DNA of 64,000 nt from positions 336,707-400,706 of the forward strand of contig SIJG01000046.1 of assembly GCA_023374025.1 (NCBI GenBank), given 5' to 3'. Below are positions 1-10,251 of the stretch, piece by piece (the first letter of the stretch is position 1; every line of letters begins with the position of its first letter). A model generated the notes under the pieces. The model ran no database searches. It was given only the letters and a program-made list of their open reading frames with translations, and was not told the DNA's origin. Position numbers and translations under genes: made by a program. Source of the DNA: Heterodera schachtii. Lineage: Eukaryota > Nematoda > Chromadorea > Rhabditida > Heteroderidae.

Positions 1-72
1 CAAAACAAAACTGATCGGTGAGTTATTTGGGGAGCAGGGGGTAGGAGACCGAGATTGATCACTAATGGCACA
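1..72 (+). repeat. Direct repeat copy 1 (exon end plus splice donor)
   Basis: Bases 1-72 recur almost unchanged at 1022-1093. Each copy holds a short exon-like stretch ending ACTGATCG followed by a strong donor GTGAGT, then a G-rich stretch. The two copies start about 1,021 bases apart and diverge abruptly after about 72 bases. The left copy is cut by the window edge, so the full duplicated length cannot be seen. Confidence 0.9.
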
Positions 73-91
73 TACCGTATTTGCTCTTTTT

Positions 92-197
92 ATCCCCCCG
101 TCTCCATTAATCCCGCCGTCTCCAATTATCCCCCCCTTTCTAAGGGGTTTGAAAAATAATCCCCCCGTCTCCATTTATCCCCCCGGGGGATAAATGG
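92..197. repeat. C-rich degenerate tandem repeat ending in a hairpin
   Basis: About four degenerate copies of an ATCCCCCCGTCTCCATT-like unit lie at 92-185. They end in a near-perfect palindrome at about 171-197, in which CCATTTATCCCC pairs with GGGGATAAATGG. The compact GC-rich hairpin stands out in AT-rich sequence. No coding potential was seen. Confidence 0.75.
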
Positions 198-411
198 AAT
201 TTTTATTTATCAAACAATTTTTTCCAAAATACAATAGTAAAAAATGCTAAAAAAAATGCCAAAACAATGGCGAAAAGTCCGAATACATGAAAATCGACTT
301 AAAACAACATTTATTAATGTAAAAACAATTGAATTTTTTTTCCGGTGACCATTTTTCTCATTTCAACGCATGTGCACTTTTTTTGCAGCGCTTTTTTCCA
401 AAAAACAAAGT

Positions 412-613
412 GGGGGGGGGGGGGGGGGGGGTCCGGCGGTGCCAATAGGCGCCGACGGGGAAGATTTTTTGAAAATTTGAAGCAATTTCTTTAAAGCATT
501 TTGGGCAATTACACTATTTGTTAACAAATTTTCACACCAATTTTTACAATTTTGAGCCAATTTTTTTTTTTAAAGTTTTGGGGGGCCGGCCGGCGGTGCC
601 GACAGGCGCCGGG
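412..613. repeat. GC-hairpin repeat pair with 20-bp G tract
   Basis: A run of 20 G (412-431) abuts a hairpin at 433-457 (CCGGCGGTGCC, loop AATA, GGCGCCGACGG). A second hairpin lies at 586-613 (CCGGCGGTGCC, loop GACA, GGCGCCGG). Both belong to a dispersed family with other copies near 22,735, 35,933, 48,004, 48,157, 49,226 and 49,437. Members are followed by A/T-rich sequence often containing GTTAACAAATTT. Confidence 0.8.
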
Positions 614-792
614 AAATTTTTTTTGAAAATTGGGAATTTTGGTAGCATTTATATTAGCGAAATAAATCATTAAGCATAAATAATTTTAAAAACTTTGGGG
701 AAGCTTGAAAATAAAGGACAATCTTAGAAAAAAGGACATTTTAGCTTTCTAAGATACGGCCCCTCCAAAAAAGGACACTTGGGAACTCTGTT

Positions 793-870
793 CTTAGGGG
801 TGTATTTTTTGAAAAATTTTTAGGTCGATTCTTAGGGGTGTGTTTTTTGATTTTCTTGCATTTTTTTTGA
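793..870 (+). repeat. CTTAGGGGTGTATTTTT repeat
   Basis: Two copies of a unit containing CTTAGGGGTGTATTTTT sit in tandem here. The same unit is found near 2,665-2,735, inside the MITEs at 38.3 and 40.0 kb, and reverse-complemented near 39,010-39,075. It appears to be internal sequence of a hAT-type MITE family, so this stretch and the PAP intron copy are probably decayed insertions. Confidence 0.65.
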
Positions 871-1021
871 GAAATTTTCCAAAAAATATATGTTTGGGTT
901 TGGATTTTCAATATTTTTAAAAAGATTTACGAAAGAACGAGCAGAAAGGAGAGAATGAAAATGAAGAAACAAAGAAAAATGAATTATTATTCTGGTAGAG
1001 AAGAATGGCAAAATGAGTCGA

Positions 1022-1093
1022 GCAAAACAAAACTGATCGGTGAGTTATTTGGGGAGCGAGGGTAGGAGACCGAGATTGATCACTAATGGCACG
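1022..1093 (+). repeat. Direct repeat copy 2 (exon end plus splice donor)
   Basis: Second copy of the 72-base repeat. Here an open exon-like stretch (about 955-1039, ending ..SSKTKLI) runs into the donor GTGAGT. It may be an upstream exon of the poly(A) polymerase gene. However, its phase does not match the acceptor at 1502, so either an unseen exon intervenes or it is not part of that gene. Confidence 0.75.
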
Positions 1094-1501
1094 ATATTAG
1101 CATCCGCAAAGTTATATCAATGATTCATAATTTACGGAATATAAATTCTGACAAATTTATTGAAAATGTATACAGTTTTCCTTAAAAATTTAATTAAAAT
1201 TCTCAAATATTTCCTGGCAGCGTGTGTCTTTACCGCCTGTCCCCAAAATTTCTTTAATTTTTTATATTTGATATTTTCGTTACTAATAATTAAAATATGA
1301 ATATAGTAAAAAAAATAACGAGTTCTTTTAAGGTCATGGCAAGTAAATATTTAAAGTATTTATTCTTTGTAAAGCTGGCTTAAATTTATCATAAAATTTC
1401 AAGGACTTAAGAGATAAAAAATAAAGGAAAACCACAATTTAAAATAACTATTTCTTTTAAATAATGTTATTGTTTCATTTTAAGATTTTACATCTGATCA
1501 G

Positions 1502-4500
1502 TTTTTACATGAAAAAATTTATGCATTTCTCAAAAATCCATCAGAGGCAAAGAAACACATGTTAGACATTGGGGTATTCGTAAACGAACTTCGGCATCGG
1601 ATGGAAATGATCAGACAATTAAGCAAATTCGAGGGAAATTTGGAAATGGAATGGGCAGAAATTGCCGTAAAAAGAGAAAAAATGACTAAAATGGATGAGA
1701 AATGGACGCAAATGAAAATGGAATTGATGAGGGATAATTTGATCAGAGATCGGACACAATTTGAGGGAGTGATCAGCAACATGTACCGTCTTTTGAAGCA
1801 AATGATTTCAATCGGAGAAGCGAAAGAATTGCAAGAAGAAAAGGAAGAGAGGAATATGGTGGCCAATCAGTGGGCTACGGTAAGGCGAGAATCAAACGCG
1901 GAATGGGAAGAAGGTACGGTAGAAGACGGCGAAAAAGCCGCGATCCAATCGGTCAAAATTCAATTGCACAAGAATAAATTGGCAAAAGCAATCTTTTCGG
2001 AAGAAAAACGGGCAAATGAAAACGCAGAGAAAAACACATTTTGGGAAATGGACAGAGAGCAAAAAAGTGAAATTCTTATGGAAATCTTTGAATACGAGCG
2101 ACGGAAAACAAAAATGATCAGCCGATTTGAAGAACATTTGGAGGGATGGCAGAAATTGGAGGAGCAGCAGGAAATTGGTTATTTAAAATAAAAAATATTT
2201 GCAAATTTAAAAATGAAATAAAATAATTATTTATTAATCAATAATTCATTGTTTAAGTAAAATAATTTCAGACAGAAATTTATGGGGACAAAAAAATGTT
2301 CAGCAAATCAATTTTGACTTTGCCCGCCCCCATTTGGAGGTCAATTTCCCCGAAATTTCACAACAAATTCGCAACGACCAATTGGAAAACATTCAGCAGA
2401 AAAATATGGTAATTTTTGGCACTTTCTAACAAAATTGAAACATAATTTTACAGTTTACCGATTTTATAAAAGAAATCCCAAAAAGTGACGCAAATTCACT
2501 CGGTGCCGCATTTGACACATTGAAATCAGTTATCGAAGAATGGGTAAAAATATTGGTTATTATTTGAATTAAATTACAGTTCATCTTGGAAAAACATTTT
2601 TTTTATTTAAATAAATTTTTTCCAAAAGTTCTTAAAAAAAGCTAAAAAAATTTCGATTTTTAAGGGTGCATTTTTTAAAAAATTTCCAAAAAGTCGATCC
2701 TTAGGTGTTTATTTTTCGCTTTTTTCCATTTTTCTTGTGAAAATTTCCAAAAATGACCAAAATATTCTCTAAAAGCCCAAAAATGGCAAAATATGCATTT
2801 ATTCTTGAAAACCCCCAAAATATATAATATGTTTAAAAGTGCCATATCTTTAACTTTTTATTATTAAGAACTTCCCGACAAATTTTTGACTTTAATATAA
2901 TTAACTCTTTAATGATCCGCTGACCATTTTCCCATTTCAGTCAAATGGCACCGCCCGTCTCATCGTTTCGGGCTCACATTTCCTTGGAACGCGCACTGCC
3001 GACTCGGACATTGATGCCATTTGTGTGGTGCCACAAAAAGAGTCCCTTAGGGAGGAAAGGGCGAAATTCCTCGGCACTTTCAATTGCGTTTTGACCATTC
3101 AAAGGGAGCAACGAATTTGTACTGACAATTCGCTGCACTGCCAATTTTGCAAAGTGAGCAAAAACAAAAATGGAAAAAAGAGAAAAGAAATTTGTTTAAA
3201 AAAGAAATCAAAAAATATAATTAATGCATTTTCTATGTTTAATTTTATGAGAAATATATACAAGAATTAGAATTTGTTGAAAATAAGGGGAAATTTTTTT
3301 GGATATTCTCCCATTCTTAGAAGAGAACATTTTTGAAATTTTAAAGCCGATCATTTTTATATTGATAATTTATAATTCATTTTAATATTTTTAGCACGCG
3401 AAAGTCGAACATTTGACCAAATTCCCGAGTGTCCATATCCATTTGATAAAGCTGAAACTGCTCGGCGTTGAGTTCGACCTTTCCTTGGTCTCTGTGCCGG
3501 ACATGGAATTGCTGCCGGACGAACCGTTGGAAGCGGTCGACGTGGAACTGATGATGGAAGTGCTGGCCAACCAAAGAGTGCCGTCCGAAGTTATGCTCAA
3601 AACGCTGGCTGGTAAAAGAATATAATTTACCTAATTGATTCATAATTATGCTTTCAATTTTATTGTTAATTGCTTCTGCCCCCATAGGTTATTTGGACAG
3701 CCAACAAATGATTGGACTAATCGCGCCAAGAGAAATGCCAAAGTTCAGAAGCTTCGTCATTGCCTTAAAAGACTGGGCAAAAAGTGAATTTATTTAATTA
3801 AAATTTAAAATAAATAAATAATTTTGCCTAGGATCGCACATTTATGGCAATGTTTTCGGCTTTTTCACCGGTGCAATTCTGTCCGTTTTGGCAGCAAAAG
3901 TCATTTTATGGTATCCAAACGCATCGCTTCCTTTCTTATTCCAAAAGTTCATGCTGCTCTTCTCCACTTGGTGCTTTATTTATTTATTTATCCAATTTTC
4001 ACTATTTATAAAGGAATTGGCCAATGCCGGTGAAATTAACGCAACAAATTGGCACAACTTTTGACGCGTTCGCTTGGAACACGTCGGCAGATGGGCAAAA
4101 AGGCGCATTAATGCCAATAATAACGCCGGGAAAATTGGCCCAAAACTGTGCAATTAATGTAAACGAATCGACAATTAAAATATTACAAGACGAAATGAGA
4201 GAAGGTGGTTAATTGGGCAATTAAAATGATATTTTCTGTCCCTTTTCTTTTTCAGCTCATTTGCATTTGACCAAAGGGGCCGCCGCAAATTTTGGCCAAT
4301 TGTTTCCTCCGAGAAATTTCTTTGAAAAAGTTGGCTAAATTTCATTGTAATTAATTTGCTAATTGTTCTTCCCCCTTTTTACAGTTTGACCATTTTTTGG
4401 TCATTTCATGCATTGTCAGCCAAAAAGGTCAAATTGGTCAATTTTGTGACTTTGTTCAAAGAAAAATTCGTCATCAATTAGCCAATTTGGACCTAATTTT

Positions 4501-5556
4501 GGAAAGATTCATCCATTATAGCCAAGTGAATCCGGCAAAGAATGGCACAGATTGGGCGCACAGCGACAACAAATGTCCCGAGAAAATGCGACAGCGCTTC
4601 GAAAACATTGAGTGAGGGTGAATGGCGGTAATAGCAGACGCCGTTAAATGAAAAGAAATTATATAGTTAAGCTTAACAATATCCTCTATAAATATGTAGA
4701 GCTTTCGATGGTGCCAAACTTTAAAATTTGGTCAATTCGAAAAAAAGTATTAAAAACCTAAAAATTGCATCCATATTTATTAATTTAAAAGAAAAGAGAA
4801 CAGGCCACGACCCCGGGCCCAATCTATAAAAAGTTGAGTTCTTGGTGATTTGACGGGAGTTTGTGGTTAAAAAAGCCACCACACCCTACCCATGGTTGCT
4901 ACATTTACCATAAGCCCTTTGACAAGTAAAAATTGTAAGGTAAAATAAACAAAAATACTATTCTTATTGATTTAAGTGTGCTCTTTTATGTGATATCAAA
5001 AATATATATAACAAAAGTTGGACAAAATGGTAGAGATTGGGGTGGGGGGAATCGAACCCTCGACCTGTGGCTTAACTTTTATGGGTCTTTCTTTATGCCT
5101 CCGCTTTTTAAAGTTTTGAACCTCCCGGCATGCTTAATTCTTAGATTATTTACCAGGTTTAGCACCAATTTCGTGGTCATTTTACCACGTCATTTAACCA
5201 CTTTCTTATAGGTCGGGCCCAGTGACAAAAAGGGGACAATGGAAATTATTAAATTATTTAAAATTATTTTCTGAACCAATATTTTATCCAATTATAATAA
5301 ACGCATTAATTAATGTCATTTAAATTTCAGTTCTCCTCTTTGTAAATTTTGGATTGTCGGACTCAAAATAAAAGAAGAAAACTTTGGCACTGACCATGGA
5401 ATATTTATGAAAGAAATAAATGAAAATTTGGAGAGAGAATTTGACGCGAAAATTCAAAAAGAATATGTGATAAAAGTGCTGAAAGGGTGGATGCATCAGA
5501 TGGTCAAATTGGAAACGAAATATGTGAAGGGCGAGGAATTGGCCGAATTTTTGTGA
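1502..5556 (+). CDS. Poly(A) polymerase with N-terminal coiled-coil extension
   Basis: Template-independent nuclear poly(A) polymerase, which adds poly(A) tails to cleaved pre-mRNA. Eleven exons join in perfect phase: 1502-2177, 2272-2408, 2454-2543, 2941-3153, 3395-3611, 3688-3783, 3832-3970, 4014-4204, 4256-4329, 4385-4611, 5331-5556; about 761 residues are visible. Exon 4 carries the nucleotidyltransferase signature GSHFLGTRTADSDIDAI with two catalytic Asp. The third is in VEFDLSL (exon 5). SHIYGNVFGFFTGAILSVL, YPNASLPFLFQKF and LMPIITPG match the central domain. FWIVGLKIKEENFG matches the C-terminal RNA-binding domain. Odd: about 220 Lys/Glu/Gln/Met-rich coiled-coil residues (exon 1) precede the catalytic domain; canonical enzymes have only a short leader. 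The first in-frame ATG is at 1559, and the true start may be upstream. The stop lies in a GTGAGT context, so a further exon cannot be excluded. Confidence 0.92.
2544..2940 (+). other. PAP intron 3 with a decayed MITE-like insert
   Basis: Intron between phase-matched PAP exons. It contains a degraded copy of the CTTAGGGGTG repeat at about 2,665-2,735, otherwise A/T-rich sequence without coding signal. Confidence 0.6.
4660..4775 (-). repeat. Remnant of long-TIR MITE family
   Basis: The stretch with TAGAGCTTTCGATGGTGCC and AAAATTTGGTCAA resembles the 3' part of the element at 20,682-20,990. It lies in the last intron of the poly(A) polymerase gene and has no recognisable terminal repeats of its own. 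Confidence 0.5.
4813..5221. mobile_element. MITE-like insertion in PAP intron, with B-box-like motif
   Basis: Imperfect terminal inverted repeats: GGGCCCAATCTATAA on the left and, reverse-complemented, GGGCCCGACCTATAA on the right. The interior carries, on the minus strand, GGTCGAGGGTTCGATTCC, which resembles a Pol III B box/T arm. No convincing A box or cloverleaf was found, so this is not called a tRNA; a tRNA-derived non-autonomous element is possible. It enlarges the intron between PAP exons 10 and 11. Confidence 0.6.
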
Positions 5557-6702
5557 GTTTGAAAAATGAAAAATGGAAATAAAATGGCAAATAATTAAAT
5601 ACATACCTAACTCAATTAAAATATATATTTTCAATTATCAATTAATTCAAAATAGCAAAAATATCCAATTACACAAAAACCTTTAGAAAAAAACCAAAGA
5701 ATTTGTGACAATGAAAAGGAAATGAAAAGCACACAATCACTAGGACGACATTGCCTCATTTTATTTCTTTTGTTGATTTTTTAGGATCTTTTTTTTATTT
5801 ATTAAAATAGCTGAAAGTAAATTCTACTAAAAATTGCTACCATTATTTAATTAGTTAATTGCCCTTTATTCACTTGCCTAACAATAAGTATGGAACAAAA
5901 AAGTTAACGGCAAATCGAAAAGAAAATATTTAGGTAAAAAAATATAATATTTTTTAATTATTAAATTAGAATTAATTGCATATATAAAAATTTAAAAAGT
6001 ATTATTTAGAAGAGCTTCTTAATTCCTCTGACCAAAAGCTTTTAATTTTGTTATTCTTAGCAAATAAAAAACACAAATTGGGAGTTGTTAATTCACTTGA
6101 GTTGCCACAATCTTCAGGATTTCAATGGGCATTAAGAATAGTAGAAATCTGATTTTTTTTTTATAGTAATACTCAAATAATCGTCAAATTTTCGTGGGTA
6201 TAACATAAAGTCAAATTTAATTTTTTTAAAATCTGAATTCAGCCTTTAGAAAATCTTTTTTCTTATCGTTATTATCTAATTATGTTTACATCTGCTGATG
6301 ATTTTGCACTCTCCGCGGTGGTCAAATTATCGGCTGATATTAATTAAATCGATCAATTAATTTACTCTTCTCGCCATTCCTTTGTCTCTTTAATTGCTTT
6401 ATCGAGTAAACTGTTAATTGTGTAATAAATTCCTTCCACCATTGGTAAAAATAAAATATGCACAAGAGCAATTCTCAATATTTCTGGAAATTCGTTAATT
6501 TTTTTTTTTTTTGTTTAAAATCTACAAAAAAGCAAAATTCAACTTTCGCCAATTTATTTAAGAACTTTCCCAAAATAGAAAATTAAATTTGCTTTTATCC
6601 TTTTCGAGTAATTAGCTAATTAAATGTCATCCATATAAATAATTTTTATTTCGTTTCCTGTCCATTGGTTATTGTGCAAATTTATTATTTCCAATTTTGC
6701 CG
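5557..6702. other. Intergenic, AT-rich
   Basis: Spacer between the poly(A) polymerase and D-amino-acid oxidase genes. Poly-A/T tracts and short ORFs only; no gene or repeat was recognised. The oxidase promoter should lie at the right end, but no specific element can be named. Confidence 0.6.
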
Positions 6703-9700
6703 ATGAATGTGGCCGTGGTGGGCGAAGGTGTCGTTGGGACAAGCGTTGCATTGGCCATTCGTCGAGCTCATCCCAAAGCAAATGTAGTCAAATTATCTGG
6801 ATATTATCATGCCCAGGAGCTTCTAATATTCTCGTTTTTATGTTCAGATTTGATTTTGTAACTTTTTCACTCGGAATTCCTGTTAAAATTGTTCTATTTT
6901 CAAAAGTTCAAGAAACACCAAATTTTTCTCCGACGGCTCCTGTTGTTCCTGTGAACTCAAAAATTTCAGTTTCTTTTTAATTTTCCGAAAACCCAAAAAT
7001 TGCTCTTTTTAGTGCAAAAGTTTGTTAGCAAATCGGATAAAAAAATTTTCTCGCAGTGCTTTCGGAATTGGATAAATTAATATTATGTTCATTTGATCAA
7101 ATGAAGATACATAGGAGTTGAAAATAGAATCCTTTCTTTTTTATCCATCTTCATTGAATATGTCAATATGGATTCAAAATTGTAAAATATTTTAACTATT
7201 TTTCCAAATTTGGCCAATTTTTAATTTAAAAAACAATCTTTGGCACTGCGTGAAAAGAAAGAATGGAGAAATTGTTAAAATTTTAACGGAATGATTAAGA
7301 ATTTTGGGAAAAAATAAGAAAATTTTCCCTTTTTTAGAGAAGCCTCTCCCATATTACCAGGCTTTGCTATTGTAATAGCGCCAATTAAATTACCATTTTC
7401 AATTAATTTTTACCAACTCACAGATCACCATTTTCTCGGACCGCGAATTTGAACAAACGACGAGTTACGGACCGGCAGGCATTTTTCTGATATTTTTGCC
7501 AAACACGGAACGATGGGCCAAGGAATCGTTCGCCTTTTGGGCACAAATTGAAAGGAACGAATTGGCAGAAAAAACTGGCGGTAAAATTCGGCAATTTTCG
7601 CTTAAACTGCAATGCCTTTGTTTTGGTGCAGTTCACCTCATTTCGGGCTATTGCCAATCCAATGACAAAGGGTGGATCGAAGAGCATGTGCTTTATAATT
7701 ATGCCAATTAGCCTTAATTTGTTTTTACTAACCCATTTATTGAGGCTAATTTAATGTCCGACATTGTCTACTGACTGGAAATGGCTGACCGATCGCCAAT
7801 TGGGCTCACTATTCGTCAAACCGTACAGGTGGACTCATGTCAGACATTTCTTTTTATCAGGGAAACTTGGCTTTGTCCATGGTGACCAGTTTTCCATATT
7901 TTTCTCTGTGCCAGGGATGAGTGGGAATTTCGGTCTCCGATTGCCGATTTCCTACATTTTGGGAATTCCGAGTGCCAAATTTTTCAGTTGCCGGAATTCA
8001 TATCGCCCGAAACTTTTTTCAGCCGTGGGAGGCCAATTTCAGTTTGCTGTGATTTTTTGAGGGCGTCGGCACAAATCTTTTGTCTGTGCCATAGTTTAGC
8101 ATTTTTTCCCCTGTTGACACAATTATTTCTATTGCTACATTTATATTAAACAATTTATGTTTTCATACTATTTATTGCTGTTAGCCTTTGATTTCCAATA
8201 AAGTTACTAATTGCAATATTAACTTGGCATTTCAGCCGACCACACATTGTCCCTCCTCTTCCAAGCTTTACGCCTCCTTTTTCAGCTATGGCGCCCACTG
8301 CACCACTTATGCAGCACAAGGTCGTTTGTATGTGCCATGGCTCCGTGCTCAATTGGTGGCCGAAAGTGGCCACGGGTTGCTGCACTTCCGACGCCAACAG
8401 ATCGGCTCTTTGCAGGAGGTGCGTGCTAAACGATGCACCACTAATTGCCTCATTAATTATAATAAGCTGATCGACTCGGATCAGTTCCGTTTGGTGGTGA
8501 ATTGTGCCGGATTGGACGGCGGACGCTTGGCCGGCGACGATGGCACTTCCGTCTACCCGAACAGAGGCATTGGCATCGAAGTTGGCGGCCAAGGCTTTAT
8601 TTTGTCAGATGTTAAAGCGCCTTTTCTTTCTTTGCCTCTTATTTTAAAGGTTGAAGTGACTGGACATTCCCATTTCAACTACTGGGAAGATGGCATTTTT
8701 TGCCTTCCGTTGTATGGCAAAGGAATGGCAAAGAAAATTTCTTCCAATTTTCAGTGTGTCAAATGGCCGCTTTTTAATTGGCACAGTTCGACAGGACAAT
8801 TGTTGGCAGTTGGAAGTGACTGAGGAGGAAAAGCACACAATTTGGAAACGTTTTGTTGATTTGCAACCGAACTTTCGAGTAATTTAAAAAATAATAAACG
8901 CTAATTAGGGATGGGAAAATTTAACAGTATTTGTCTTAGTTTAATGAACGTACTTCTAGAAGGTATGGAAAAATTTCATGACTTTTTAAAATCATTTTTT
9001 TGCTATTAAGTTAAAATTTCTCATTAAAATTACACATGGCTTTAGGTATCAACTTTACCCAATTATTTGCTAAATGTTTAATTGTAATAAAACATTTTTT
9101 ATTCTTTCAAAGGATGCCAAAATTGTCTCCACGTGGTGTGGGCTGAGGCCAAACCGGCACGGCGGAGTTCGACTTGAGCATCAGTTGCGCACCAAATCCA
9201 ACGGCACAGGAACAGTGCATGTGAATTCTTGCAAAAACTTCAATGTCCCAATTCGAGGGTTTAGGGCAATGGGTTTTTTTGTTCTGTTAATTAGAGAAGG
9301 TTCGCATGACACGGGGGACGGTAATTTGGAATTCTGAGTGTATTTAATTATACTTTTATAGATCATGAAGCAATCATACATTTTTTTCGAATTTTCATTG
9401 GTAAATAAAATGTAACTCCTGCCCTCAAAGTTTTGTATTTCCTAAACCAAAACAAAGAATCTCTTCCAATTTATATCTTAAAATCCATTTAAAAATTCAC
9501 TTCTTTTTTCGTTTTGAATATTTTAAAGAAAACACTTTCAGATAGTAGTGTAAGAGTTTCCTTAAAAATTCAAAATTAATTATATTTATTTATACAAATT
9601 CCATTTTTTCATATAATTAAATTTTTTGGGTGCCTAATTTTATTTGACTTATTTAGAATTTGTTAACTTTCGCATTTTTGGTGCCGATATGCGACCTCAA

Positions 9701-9835
9701 AAAATGAATTCTTTGCAGGTCATTCACAACTACGGACACGGCTCGAATGGCATTTTGTTGAGTTGGGGCTGTGCGAGTGAAGTGGTCAGACTGATCGGAC
9801 AACAAATTGTTGGGGAGGAGAAAAGTCACCACTAA
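6703..9835 (+). CDS. D-amino-acid / D-aspartate oxidase (FAD-dependent)
   Basis: Flavoenzyme of the DAAO/DASPO family, which oxidatively deaminates D-amino acids to 2-oxo acids, ammonia and H2O2. The first exon (6703 to about 6787) encodes the ADP-binding start MNVAVVGEGVVGTSVALAI, with GxGxxG. It joins an exon near 7423 (ITIFSDREFEQTTSYGPAGI), then HLISGYCQSNDKGW (about 7630-7710), GRLYVPWLRAQLVAESG and LVVNCAGLDGGRLAGD (about 8234-8590), and GTVRQDNCWQLEVTEEE (about 8780-8880). GLRPNR follows at about 9112, and the last exon has the family hallmark VIHNYGHGSNGILLSWGCA (9721-9835). Two middle junctions (7,710-8,230 and 8,590-8,780) were not resolved to the base. The C-terminus reads EEKSHH, not a canonical SKL peroxisomal signal. 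Substrate preference cannot be read from the sequence. Confidence 0.88.
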
Positions 9836-10251
9836 TTGGCATGGAAAAGCAAACAAAGCCATACGAAGGAAAAATTAAAAGTTTTAAAGGAAATGATGAA
9901 TTTTAATTAAATATGCTCATTTACTGAAACTAAAATTATTATTATTTTTTGCTCGATAATCAGGTCGTAATGCCATCCCAGCTGAAAAATTAGGCTCAAA
10001 TCCAAAACTGAACAGGACCAAGACCAAATTCAAATCCAGCAAATTATGGAAAAATAATTTATTTCGTCAAATTGCAAATTTACTGGCCATGGAATATCTG
10101 ATGAAAGCGGACCGACAGTTCATGTTTTGCTTCTTCACTTAGTGAAGTCACTTCATTAAAATTTGCCATAAAATTTTTGGCATCGTAAAAATCCGCACGA
10201 TTTACTTTATTTAAAATTATTTCCTAAATGATTATGTATTTTAAATACAGA
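9836..10251. other. Convergent intergenic region
   Basis: Spacer between two gene ends that face each other. A 60-codon frame follows an acceptor-like CAG at about 9963 on the plus strand (..KLWKNNLFRQIANLL..). It might be an alternative last exon of the oxidase, but nothing supports that beyond openness. Confidence 0.4.

Noticed and set aside
1519..1866. Minus-strand Ser/Phe/Ile-rich ORF
   Set aside because: Antisense of the coiled-coil exon of the poly(A) polymerase, which joins in frame to ten further exons.
5030..5080. tRNA gene on the minus strand
   Set aside because: Only a B-box/T-arm-like motif is present; no A box, acceptor pairing or anticodon arm could be drawn.
8155..8592. 145-residue minus-strand ORF
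   Set aside because: Antisense of clear D-amino-acid oxidase exons (GRLYVPWLRAQL, LVVNCAGLDG).
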